Source: Rhodocyclaceae bacterium (lineage in GTDB: Bacteria > Pseudomonadota > Gammaproteobacteria > Burkholderiales > Rhodocyclaceae). From it: a stretch of DNA of 37,189 nucleotides. The DNA lies in the NCBI GenBank assembly GCA_028687645.1, contig JAQTZQ010000019.1:1-37189 (forward strand), written 5' to 3'. Below, one piece after another: positions 9,741 to 17,157 of the stretch. Within the stretch, counting starts at the first letter, position 1, and each line of letters opens with the position of its first letter. A model generated the notes under the pieces. The model made no database searches, was not told the origin of the DNA, and was given only the letters and a program-made list of their open reading frames with translations. Made by a program: the position numbers and the translations under genes.

Positions 9741-10766
9741 TTATGTACTCTCGCCGGTAGCGTTGGCCGCTCTGATCGATTTTTCCAGTTCGCGCATGAA
9801 GGCTTTGACTTCTTCTTCAGCCAGCTCTTTGGTCATCCCGCGCTTGAGTTGCGGCGGCAAACCAATCGGCCCGTAACGAACGCGAATCAGGCGACTGACC
9901 GTGCAGCCAACCGCTTCAAACATGCGGCGCACCTCACGATTACGACCTTCAAAGAGGGCAACGCGATACCAGTGATTGGCGCCTTCACCGCCGCCATCTT
10001 CAAAACGCGCAAAACTGGCGATACCGTCTTCCAGCTCAACCCCTCGGGTTAATTGTTGCTGTGCATCCAGCGTCACTTCGCCCAGGACGCGCACCGCGTA
10101 TTCACGCACGAGCTGCGAGCTCGGGTGCATCAGCTTATTGGCCAGCTCACCCGACGTCGTAAAAATCAGCAAACCGGAGGTATTGAAGTCAAGACGCCCG
10201 ACATTGATCCAGCGCCCACCACGCACTCGCGGCAAGGCGGAAAATACTGAGGGACGGCCATCTGGATCATCACGCGAGACGATTTCACCTTCCGGCTTGT
10301 GGTACATCAGGACGCGCGGCGTGCGGGTACTGACGAATCGCGTGTTGATCAGGCGACCACCGATCTTGACCTTGTCGCTCGGCACGACCGATTGACCGAT
10401 AGTGGCAACAACCCCATTGATCGTGATGCGACCGGCAATAATCCACTCTTCCATTTCGCGTCGTGAACCAACCCCGGCTTGCGCCAGAACTTTCTGCAAA
10501 CGCTCCGGTTCGGCTTCGATAATCGGCTTGCCGTTACGCCCGATATTGCCACGATTGGCGCGACCAGTTTGCGGCTTGGGCGCCCGCCGTGAAGGCTTGG
10601 CACTTACCGGCGCGGAGGTTTCGGTGACCTCTTCTACCCGTTGGCGCGCACCACGACCACGCGGTGCCGAATCATTACGGTCAACGCTGTTTTCCGGGCG
10701 TTTTTTTTCAAAACCGCCCTCAGCCCTGGCGGGCGATTGGCGAAGTGGTGTTCGTTTAGTTTTCAT
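9741..10766 (-). CDS. rluB: 23S rRNA pseudouridine synthase, RluB type
   Basis: RluB-family enzymes make pseudouridine 2605 in 23S rRNA. The 341-aa product has a basic, low-complexity N-terminal extension (about 1-85), an S4 RNA-binding domain (about 87-135, [20 protein letters not shown]) and the catalytic domain with [14 protein letters not shown], nucleophile Asp193. RluE/RluF share this fold, but the S4 domain and the neighbourhood after scpB favour RluB. Its ATG overlaps the 3' end of scpB by 11 bp, as in many scpA-scpB-rluB operons. Confidence 0.9.
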   Translation of the reverse strand: MKTKRTPLRQSPARAEGGFEKKRPENSVDRNDSAPRGRGARQRVEEVTETSAPVSAKPSRRAPKPQTGRANRGNIGRNGKPIIEAEPERLQKVLAQAGVGSRREMEEWIIAGRITINGVVATIGQSVVPSDKVKIGGRLINTRFVSTRTPRVLMYHKPEGEIVSRDDPDGRPSVFSALPRVRGGRWINVGRLDFNTSGLLIFTTSGELANKLMHPSSQLVREYAVRVLGEVTLDAQQQLTRGVELEDGIASFARFEDGGGEGANHWYRVALFEGRNREVRRMFEAVGCTVSRLIRVRYGPIGLPPQLKRGMTKELAEEEVKAFMRELEKSIRAANATGEST

Positions 10767-11298
10767 AATTCAGCTCCAGTGTCTGGCTGATTTGTTCGAG
10801 CGGCGGCAGTTCACTGACGCTGCGCAGGCCCAGATCATCAAGAAATTGTTTGGTCGTGGCAAAAAGCGCCGGCCGACCGGGTGTTTCGCGATGCCCAACG
10901 ACATCGATCCAGCCACGCTCTTCGAGCGTTTTAACGACATTTGTATTGACTGCAACGCCACGAATTTCCTCAATATCACCGCGTGTTACCGGTTGGCGGT
11001 ACGCGATGATAGCCAAGGTTTCGAGCATTGCCCGAGAATATTTTGGCGGTTTTTCCGGGTTAAGACGCTCAAGATAAGGCAAATATTCGGCCCGTGTGCG
11101 AAAACGCCAGCCGGAAGCCAATTGAATCAATTCCACCGGACGCGCCGCCCAATCGTCACGCAGCTCATCCAGTAATTTACGCACAACATCCGTCGACAAT
11201 TCCTTGTCGAACATCTTGCGCAGTTCGAGCGGCGTCATCGGCTCATGCGCAGCGAGCAAAGCTGCTTCAAGCACTTTCTTGACTTGGCTCGCTTCCAC
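10756..11298 (-). CDS. scpB: Segregation and condensation protein B (ScpB)
   Basis: ScpB is the winged-helix (kite) partner of ScpA in the SMC-ScpAB condensin complex. The 180-aa product has the usual pattern, including [27 protein letters not shown] and the [22 protein letters not shown] block. The start is a GTG at 11298 inside the 3' end of scpA (32-bp overlap), preceded by an AAGG-like site; no better ATG precedes the conserved region. Confidence 0.93.
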   Translation of the reverse strand: MEASQVKKVLEAALLAAHEPMTPLELRKMFDKELSTDVVRKLLDELRDDWAARPVELIQLASGWRFRTRAEYLPYLERLNPEKPPKYSRAMLETLAIIAYRQPVTRGDIEEIRGVAVNTNVVKTLEERGWIDVVGHRETPGRPALFATTKQFLDDLGLRSVSELPPLEQISQTLELNYEN

Positions 11299-12106
11299 CT
11301 TGATGCACTCTCACATAAATCGGCTGAAAAGCCTCGGTTTGGGTAAATTCGACCAGTTTTTCACGCGCCAACTCCAGCATGGCGAGAAAATGCACCACCA
11401 ACCCCGGCGCACCCATTTCCGGGTCAAACATCGTTTCAAACTGAACAAAACCACCGCGTTCCTGCAAAAGACGCAGGATGATGCCCATATGCTCGCGCAC
11501 TGACAACTCTTCGCGACCAATTTTATGGTTTTTGTTCAGTCTCGCCTGACGGAAAATTCCCTCCCAGGCATCTTTCAAATCGGCTACCGAAACATCGGGG
11601 TGCCGAATATAAAGTGACTTTTCTACCAGCGTCTCAACCCAGAAAAATTCACGTTCTGCCTGCGGCATGGCGTTCAGCTTTTGGCCAGCGAGCTTGATCT
11701 GCTCGTATTCCATCAAACGACGCACCAGCTCAGCGCGTGGATCCTCTGCCTCGTCGTCGGCGCCCACTTTGGTGCGTGGTAGCAACATGCGCGACTTGAT
11801 TTCGATCAGCATCGCCGCCATCACCAAATATTCGGCGGCCAGTTCGAGATTGCTGGCCTGCATGCTGTCGATGTAATCAAGATATTGCCGGGTCAGCGGC
11901 GCCATCGGGATGTCGAGAATATCGACGTTGGCCTTACGAATCAGATAGAGCAGGAGGTCAAGCGGCCCTTCGAAAGCGTCGAGCATGATCTCCAGGGCAT
12001 CCGGCGGGATGTAGAGATCCTGCGGCAGATGCTCCATCGCCGCACCATAAATGCGGGCAACTGGCGTAAAAAGCTCGGTCTGAGGTACGTCGATTAGCAC
12101 TTCCAT
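11267..12106 (-). CDS. scpA: Segregation and condensation protein A (ScpA)
   Basis: ScpA is the kleisin that bridges SMC heads in chromosome condensation. From the ATG at 12106 the product is 279 aa, with the N-terminal kleisin motif [19 protein letters not shown] and the C-terminal winged-helix part. An upstream TTG at 12112 would add two residues. It follows trpS by about 30 bp and overlaps scpB, so ScpA and ScpB are probably made in balance. Confidence 0.93.
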   Translation of the reverse strand: MEVLIDVPQTELFTPVARIYGAAMEHLPQDLYIPPDALEIMLDAFEGPLDLLLYLIRKANVDILDIPMAPLTRQYLDYIDSMQASNLELAAEYLVMAAMLIEIKSRMLLPRTKVGADDEAEDPRAELVRRLMEYEQIKLAGQKLNAMPQAEREFFWVETLVEKSLYIRHPDVSVADLKDAWEGIFRQARLNKNHKIGREELSVREHMGIILRLLQERGGFVQFETMFDPEMGAPGLVVHFLAMLELAREKLVEFTQTEAFQPIYVRVHQGGSEPSQESA

Positions 12107-12134
12107 CAGCAACCGACTTTAACGCTCGCCCACA

Positions 12135-13337
12135 TCAGTGGTATTCCAGCCCCATCGACTCGCGCACATCGCGCATGGTTTCGCGCGCCAATTCGCGGGC
12201 TTTTTCACAGCCATCGGCAATGATATTTTTGACCAGTGTCGTATCGTCGAGATACATCTGGGCGCGTTCGCGCATCGGCGCCTGCTCGCGCAGGATGCCA
12301 TCGATGACCGGTTGCTTGCACTCGATGCAACCAATGCCGGCACTGCGGCAACCTTGCTGCACCCATTCCTTGCAAGCGTCGTTGGAGTAAACCAAATGCA
12401 ATTGCCAGACCGGGCACTTGGCCGGATCGCCCGGATCAGTGCGCCGCGCCCGGGCCGGATCCGTCGGCATGCTCTTGACCTTTTTGGCGACCGATTCCTC
12501 TGATTCGCGCATGGTGATCGTGTTGTTGTAGGACTTGGACATCTTGTGCCCATCCAGCCCCGGCATCTTCGATTCTTCGGTCAGCAGGTAACCCGGCTCG
12601 ACCAGAATCATCTTGCCGGTACCTTCGAGGAAGCCGAACAAACGCTCACGGTCAACCGCTGAAAGGTGTTGAATTTCATTGAGCATGGCATGCGCCTGCT
12701 CGATGGCTTCCTTGTCGCCTTCCTGCTGGAAACGAACACGCAACTCTTCATACAAGCGCGCCTTCTTGCTACCCAAGCGCTTGACCGCTTCGCGCGCTTT
12801 GTCCTCGAAACCGGGTTCGCGGCCGTACATGTGGTTGAAGCGGCGCGCCAGTTCACGGGTGAATTCAACGTGCGGAATCTGATCTTCACCGACCGGCACC
12901 TTGTCGGCGCGGTAAATCAGGATGTCGGCGCTCATCAGCAGAGGATAGCCAAGGAAACCGTAGGTCGTCAGATCCTTGCCAGCCAGCTTTTCCTGCTGGT
13001 CCTTGTAGGTCGGCACGCGCTCCAACCAGCCGAGCGGGGTCATCATCGACATCAGCAGGTGAAGTTCAGCATGCTCCGGCACTTTGGACTGAATGAACAG
13101 GGTTGCCTGATTGGGATCGACACCGGCTGCCAGCCAGTCGATGACCATATCCCAGCTGGCCTGTTCGATACCCTGCGGGTTGTCGTAATGCGTGGTCAGC
13201 GCATGCCAATCGGCGACGAAAAACAGGCAAGGGTATTCATGCTGGAGTTTGATCCAGTTTTTGAGCACCCCGTGGTAATGGCCCAGATGGAGCGCACCGG
13301 TGGGGCGCATGCCGGAGAGAACACGTTCAGCGTACAT
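12135..13337 (-). CDS. trpS: Tryptophan--tRNA ligase
   Basis: This is a class I aminoacyl-tRNA synthetase that charges tRNA-Trp. The 400-aa product has the HIGH-type motif GALHLGHY (14-21) and the KMSKS loop GHKMSKSYNN (about 263-272). It belongs to the longer (about 400-aa) TrpRS type, with a Cys-rich insertion near the C terminus (C...GC...GCIEC), unlike the roughly 334-aa E. coli enzyme. It sits between the M50 peptidase gene (7-bp gap) and scpA. Confidence 0.96.
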   Translation of the reverse strand: MYAERVLSGMRPTGALHLGHYHGVLKNWIKLQHEYPCLFFVADWHALTTHYDNPQGIEQASWDMVIDWLAAGVDPNQATLFIQSKVPEHAELHLLMSMMTPLGWLERVPTYKDQQEKLAGKDLTTYGFLGYPLLMSADILIYRADKVPVGEDQIPHVEFTRELARRFNHMYGREPGFEDKAREAVKRLGSKKARLYEELRVRFQQEGDKEAIEQAHAMLNEIQHLSAVDRERLFGFLEGTGKMILVEPGYLLTEESKMPGLDGHKMSKSYNNTITMRESEESVAKKVKSMPTDPARARRTDPGDPAKCPVWQLHLVYSNDACKEWVQQGCRSAGIGCIECKQPVIDGILREQAPMRERAQMYLDDTTLVKNIIADGCEKARELARETMRDVRESMGLEYH

Positions 13338-13343
13338 AGTCGA

Positions 13344-13997
13344 TCAATAAAGCCCAAAAATAGTTTCAATAGCCCGTGCCGCAAATATCACCAGCGGATT
13401 CATGATTTGCCCAAGAATGCCGGTGAATAACAAGACCAGCAAAATCGGAAAACCCCAGCGTTCAAGCTGGGCAAACTTCCATGCCAGTTGGTGCGGTAGC
13501 AGGCTGACGGCAATGCGGCCACCATCGAGTGGCGGCAAAGGTAACAGATTGAGAACCATCAGCACGCAATTGACCATGATGCCGATCTTGCTCATTTCAG
13601 AAAGCGGTAACGTGAAATCGTTGCTCGGCATCAACCAAGCCATTTTGAGCATCAAAGCCCAGAAAAAGGCCATGAACAGGTTGGCACCCGGCCCCGCCGC
13701 CGCCACCCAGAGCATGTCGCTCTTGGGATTGCGCAAACGACTGAAATCGACCGGCACCGGCTTGGCATAGCCAAAAAGAAAGGTGCCACCCGAAAACAAC
13801 AAAATACTGGCTGGAATAACAATGGTGCCTAGCAGGTCAATATGACGGAGCGGATTCATGCTTATCCGACCCAATTGCCACGCGGTGGGATCACCGAAAT
13901 GACGTGCGGCGTAACCGTGCGCGGCCTCATGCAAGGTAATCGCGAAGATGACGGGCAAAGCAGCGACGGCAATGGTCTGGATCAGGCTTTCTAACAC
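13344..13997 (-). CDS. Site-2 protease family (M50) membrane zinc peptidase
   Basis: This is a 217-aa polytopic membrane protein with the zinc-binding HEAAH (H23, E24, H27) in the first membrane region and the third-ligand motif NLLPLPPLDGGRI (Asp158). It is the short M50B form without a PDZ domain. These intramembrane peptidases are common next to trpS and scpAB in proteobacteria, but their substrates are mostly unknown. The chosen start is a GTG at 13997, 2 bp after the preceding stop; GTG is the only start that keeps the full first helix. Confidence 0.88.
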   Translation of the reverse strand: MLESLIQTIAVAALPVIFAITLHEAAHGYAARHFGDPTAWQLGRISMNPLRHIDLLGTIVIPASILLFSGGTFLFGYAKPVPVDFSRLRNPKSDMLWVAAAGPGANLFMAFFWALMLKMAWLMPSNDFTLPLSEMSKIGIMVNCVLMVLNLLPLPPLDGGRIAVSLLPHQLAWKFAQLERWGFPILLVLLFTGILGQIMNPLVIFAARAIETIFGLY

Positions 13998-13999
13998 GC

Positions 14000-14626
14000 T
14001 TAACCCAGCCCGAAGGGCGTCAAGGAACCGCGCCCGGCACGAATCAATTCGGGTGATGCCCCCGTCAGATCAATAACTGTCGTCGGTTCGGTACCGCAAT
14101 GCCCGGCATCAAGAATGTATTCCAGCTGATCTTCCAGACGATCCTGAATTTCCCAACCCTCGGTCAGCGGCTCGTCATCACCCGGCAATTGCAACGTCGT
14201 GGTCAATAAAGGCTCATTCAATTCTTCCAGCAGCGCCAGCGCAACCGGATGATTGGGGACGCGCAGGCCAATGGTCTTGCGTTTGGGGTGTAATACGCGA
14301 CGCGGTAACTCCTTGGTACCTTCGAGAATAAAGGTATAGCTGCCGGGTGTCGTTGCCTTAAGCAGGCGGTACTGTGAATTATCGACTCGGGCAAAATGGG
14401 CAATTTCCGAGAGATCGCGCACCATCAGGGTCAAGTGATGACGCTCATCCATCTGGCGAATCAGGCGAATACGATCCATTGCCTCCTTGTCGCCAAGATG
14501 GCAACCCAGGGCGTAACAAGAATCGGTCGGCAAGGCGACAATCGCGCCATTGCGAATAAACTCGGCCGCCTGCACCAGCAAACGCGGCTGCGGGGTATCG
14601 GGATGAATATTGACGACGCGTGCCAT
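14000..14626 (-). CDS. L-threonylcarbamoyladenylate synthase-like protein (Sua5/YciO/YrdC family)
   Basis: The 208-aa product has the YrdC-like fold signature: GAIVALPTDSCYALGC near the N terminus and the later KTIGLRVPNHPVALALLEEL block. Family members bind double-stranded RNA or tRNA and make the threonylcarbamoyl-AMP used for t6A37. Sequence and the rnm (yciV) neighbour favour the YciO branch, whose activity is much weaker than that of TsaC, so the essential t6A enzyme may be encoded elsewhere. The ATG at 14626 lies 2 bp after the upstream stop. Confidence 0.88.
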   Translation of the reverse strand: MARVVNIHPDTPQPRLLVQAAEFIRNGAIVALPTDSCYALGCHLGDKEAMDRIRLIRQMDERHHLTLMVRDLSEIAHFARVDNSQYRLLKATTPGSYTFILEGTKELPRRVLHPKRKTIGLRVPNHPVALALLEELNEPLLTTTLQLPGDDEPLTEGWEIQDRLEDQLEYILDAGHCGTEPTTVIDLTGASPELIRAGRGSLTPFGLG

Positions 14627-14628
14627 GT

Positions 14629-15516
14629 TTACCGTACCAAACGCCAGACTGGCTTTAAATCTTCAGGTAATTGGGGCAATTTACCTAGATCAACGTAACT
14701 TTCCTGCGGCCCATGAAAATCCGAGCCGCGTGAAGCATGAAACGCGTAATGCCGTGCCAACCGCGCAAAGTGCATGACATGATCGGGCGAATGACTACCG
14801 CAGGTGACTTCAATGCCCTGCCCGCCGACATCTTTGAAATCATCGAGAAACCGCCGCGATTCAGCACCTGACATTTTGTAACGCCCCGGGTGCGCAACTA
14901 CGGCAACCCCTCCGGCACCAGTGATCCACCCCACTGCGTCTTCCAGCGTCGCCCAGCGATGATCGACATAGCCCGGTTTACCTGGTGTCAAGTAGTGCTG
15001 AAACAAACTGGACATGTCGCGGGCAATGCCAATGGAGACCATGTAGCGAGCAAAATGAGCGCGTGAAATCAGGCTCGGGTTGGTGGCATAACACAAGGCG
15101 CCTTCGTAAACCCCGGGGATATTGATCGCCGCCAAGGCATCACCCATACGTTTAGCACGCTCAATACGGCCAATCTTCAAAGCCTCCAGACCGTTCGACA
15201 AAATAGCGTGCTGTAAATCAAAACCAAGGCCAACGATGTGAATCGGCACGCCTTTCCATTCAATGGAAATTTCAACACCATTGACGAAAGCCATCCCGCA
15301 TTCCTCAGCGACCTCTTTGGCCTCAGCCAAGCCGCCCAAATCGTCGTGATCTGTTAATGCCCAAAGGTCAACGCCGTTGGCAGCCGCACGCCTGGCAACC
15401 TCTTGCGGTGGCAAAAGACCATCAGAAACGGTGGAATGGCAATGAAAATCAAAATTAGCGGGGGTCACAGGCAGAAAAAGCGAAGCAAAGAAAGAGTTTA
15501 TCACGAAGGCGTCCAT
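14629..15516 (-). CDS. rnm: PHP-domain phosphoesterase, RNase AM / 3',5'-nucleotide phosphatase (YciV/TrpH type)
   Basis: PHP metal-dependent phosphoesterase. Visible motifs are DFHCHSTVSDG (metal-binding His), ALTDHDDLGGL and the later CGSHSPDHVMHFARLA and GSDFHGP. E. coli YciV hydrolyses 3',5'-bisphosphonucleotides and trims RNA 5' ends, and its gene also adjoins yciO, which supports the call. The start is uncertain. The frame opens at an ATG at 15564, but that lies over the gcv promoter. ATG at 15516 (295 aa) is used here; a GTG at 15468 (279 aa) begins closest to the first motif. It faces away from the glycine riboswitch and may be the first gene of the trpS-scpAB run. Confidence 0.85.
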   Translation of the reverse strand: MDAFVINSFFASLFLPVTPANFDFHCHSTVSDGLLPPQEVARRAAANGVDLWALTDHDDLGGLAEAKEVAEECGMAFVNGVEISIEWKGVPIHIVGLGFDLQHAILSNGLEALKIGRIERAKRMGDALAAINIPGVYEGALCYATNPSLISRAHFARYMVSIGIARDMSSLFQHYLTPGKPGYVDHRWATLEDAVGWITGAGGVAVVAHPGRYKMSGAESRRFLDDFKDVGGQGIEVTCGSHSPDHVMHFARLARHYAFHASRGSDFHGPQESYVDLGKLPQLPEDLKPVWRLVR

Positions 15517-15546
15517 CACCCGGACACCGTTGTGCGGTGCAGCAGG

Positions 15547-15575
15547 TTGCTTAGACTTGACCATCCCGTTATAGT
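15547..15575 (+). promoter_or_regulatory. Original gcv operon promoter
   Basis: TTGCTT (15547-15552), a 17-bp spacer and TATAGT (15570-15575) would start transcription near 15582, immediately before aptamer 1. With the element inserted downstream, it now reads towards the recombinase genes. It overlaps the 5' side of the divergent PHP gene. Confidence 0.65.
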
Positions 15576-15585
15576 GCCCCCCGTA

Positions 15586-15748
15586 TTGTGGGAGAGCGCA
15601 GATAAAGTCTGCCGCCGAAGGCGCAATTTCACCCGAAAACGCTCAGGCAAAAGGACCACAGCACCGAAATGGCTTGCCATTTTGAAACTCTGGAGAGCGG
15701 CGTTTGCAGCGCCCACCGATGGGGCAAATCTCTCAGGTATCGAGGACA
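15586..15748 (+). promoter_or_regulatory. Tandem glycine riboswitch, interrupted at the 3' end of aptamer 2
   Basis: Aptamer 1 runs about 15587-15660: its P1 is TGTGG (15587-15591) with CCACA (15656-15660), and the conserved GGAGAG, GCTCAGGCAAAAGGACC signals are present. Aptamer 2 runs about 15688-15748: CTCTGGAGAG, then TCTCAGGTATCGAGGACA. The next bases should be GAG to close P1 with CTCT (15688-15691), but the sequence changes to TAACCACA. The missing GAGGGG is found at 34489-34494, after the mobile element. The two aptamers are joined by a linker holding a 7-bp hairpin (AAATGGC-TT-GCCATTT, 15667-15682). In intact systems, glycine binding usually turns on gcv expression; here the expression platform is gone. 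Confidence 0.9.
15744..15748 (+). other. Left attachment core (attL)
   Basis: GGACA, shared with the right junction. The left side is riboswitch aptamer 2, the right side is element DNA. Confidence 0.75.
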
Positions 15749-15811
15749 TAACCACAACTGCGACTTCAGTTGTAGTTAAAAGACCCCATAACCACATTCC
15801 AGCTTGGCAAT
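15747..15811. repeat. Repeat cluster at the left end of the element
   Basis: CATAACCACA occurs twice (15747-15756 and 15787-15796; 40-bp period). TAACCACAACTG (15749-15760) and CAGTTGTAGTTA (15767-15778) form a 12-bp inverted repeat with one mismatch around CGACTT, with no U-run, so it is not a terminator. AGCTTGGCAAT (15801-15811) has an inverted 10/11 match at 34424-34434. The cluster resembles recombinase core and arm sites. Confidence 0.55.
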
Positions 15812-15835
15812 CACCCAGATTTTGCACATAAATTC

Positions 15836-15865
15836 TTGTAACTAAATGGCGTTGCGATTTACAAT
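15836..15865 (+). promoter_or_regulatory. Candidate element promoter for the recombinase operon
   Basis: TTGTAA (15836-15841), an 18-bp spacer and TACAAT (15860-15865) precede the first recombinase ATG by about 30 bp. This gives the operon its own promoter besides the captured gcv promoter. Confidence 0.5.
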
Positions 15866-15896
15866 AAACAACAGCTTGAAAAATGACCGTTAACAG

Positions 15897-17150
15897 ATGC
15901 CAACCTACCGTCTAACTCGATTCATCCGTCCCAACGGGGAGCGATACCCAATCCTCGTGGATCAGGACAACATCCCTGTCTTTTACCCCACGCTTTTTGC
16001 AACAGCGAAGATCAGGAACGCGGGATTTGCGGCCAACACGATGGATCAGTACCTTACCTCCATCAAGGTGCTACTACGCTGGAGTGACGAGAAAAGAATA
16101 GATCTTGTGAGCCGCATCCTTACCCAGCAGTTCCTGACAACGGGCGAACTTGATCAACTTGCGGACGAATGCGGAAAAAAGCGGCGTGCCGTGAAAACTG
16201 GAAATGTCGTTTCACTCAAGAAAGGTTGGCGTCGACCAACTCCACAGGTCGACCCCGCCACTAAGTACATTTACATCGGTCGTATCAGCGAGTATTTGAA
16301 ATGGCTATCGGAAGCTTTACTTGCCAAGCGCTTAACGGCGGATGCCCAAGCCCAGATTGATCGCCTAGTTGAAAACATAGAGGCCAGGCGAGTCGCACCA
16401 CGCGGTCGAAACCGCATTGATGATGAAGCTCCGAAAGGGATCACGCTTGAGCAAGAGGCGCGGCTGTTCCACATACTCCAACCGGAATCCCCATTAAATC
16501 CGTTTCACGATGCGGGCGTCCAGGTCAGGAACTACTTGATCGTCAAATTGCTACGACTGACCGGCATGCGTGGCGGGGAAATCCTGAACCTCAAGATCAA
16601 AGATATTGACTGGATCAAAAAGCAACTAAGAATCATCCGCAGGGCAGATACCAAGAAGGACAAGAGGAAGAAACAGGCCCTCTCGAAAACGCGGCAGCGC
16701 GCACTTCCGCTCACGGATAAAACATTGGCTGAAATCCGCTCGTACATTGTCGAGGTTCGTAAGCACATCCCGAACAGTGACAATTGTGAGTATTTGTTTG
16801 TGTCTCAAAAAAGCGGCCCGACGCAAGGCCAGTCACTCTCGCTATCAAGCATGCAGGAACTCTTTTCCGCCATCCGTAAAGCATATCCAGAACTCAACAT
16901 GACAGCCCACGACCTACGTCATCGATGGAATGAGTCTTATAGCGATGCGATCGCCGCGCAAAATAGAATTGGATATCTTGAAGCTGAAAAATTGCGCAGC
17001 CTGCTTGCAGGATGGACGCCAAATAATTCTCAGATGGGCGCGGTCTATAACTCACGCCACATTCGCCGCAAGGCTCACGAAGCCATGCTGGCTACTCAAG
17101 AGCTCACCGAATTGCAGATTCGTGAGCGGCAAAAGCAAATAAGGGACTAG
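15897..17150 (+). CDS. Tyrosine recombinase, first of three (GmtY-like)
   Basis: This 417-aa protein is a complete tyrosine recombinase: an N-terminal SAM-like core-binding part (about 30-170), then the catalytic domain with Arg225 in LTGMRGGEIL, a basic beta-hairpin region (about 245-275), His338 and Arg341 in AHDLRH, and a likely nucleophile Tyr384 in MGAVYNSRH. It probably cuts and joins DNA at the element ends. It opens a six-gene operon and is followed by the second recombinase after 7 bp. Size, position and partners resemble GmtY of the gamma-mobile-trio class; this is from family memory and needs a profile search. The ATG at 15897 has a weak ribosome binding site. Confidence 0.85.
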   Translation: MPTYRLTRFIRPNGERYPILVDQDNIPVFYPTLFATAKIRNAGFAANTMDQYLTSIKVLLRWSDEKRIDLVSRILTQQFLTTGELDQLADECGKKRRAVKTGNVVSLKKGWRRPTPQVDPATKYIYIGRISEYLKWLSEALLAKRLTADAQAQIDRLVENIEARRVAPRGRNRIDDEAPKGITLEQEARLFHILQPESPLNPFHDAGVQVRNYLIVKLLRLTGMRGGEILNLKIKDIDWIKKQLRIIRRADTKKDKRKKQALSKTRQRALPLTDKTLAEIRSYIVEVRKHIPNSDNCEYLFVSQKSGPTQGQSLSLSSMQELFSAIRKAYPELNMTAHDLRHRWNESYSDAIAAQNRIGYLEAEKLRSLLAGWTPNNSQMGAVYNSRHIRRKAHEAMLATQELTELQIRERQKQIRD

Positions 17151-17157
17151 ACAAACT

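Noticed and set aside
15557..15562. TTGACC as the -35 of the gcv promoter
   Set aside because: It lies only 7 bp from the TATAGT -10. TTGCTT at 15547 has the proper 17-bp spacing.
15749..15781. Left-end palindrome as a replacement terminator for the riboswitch
   Set aside because: The stem is good but is followed by AAAAGACCCC and not by a U-run.
15516..15827. 103-aa minus-strand frame over the riboswitch
   Set aside because: It crosses the riboswitch and the element junction; the RNA reading explains the sequence better.
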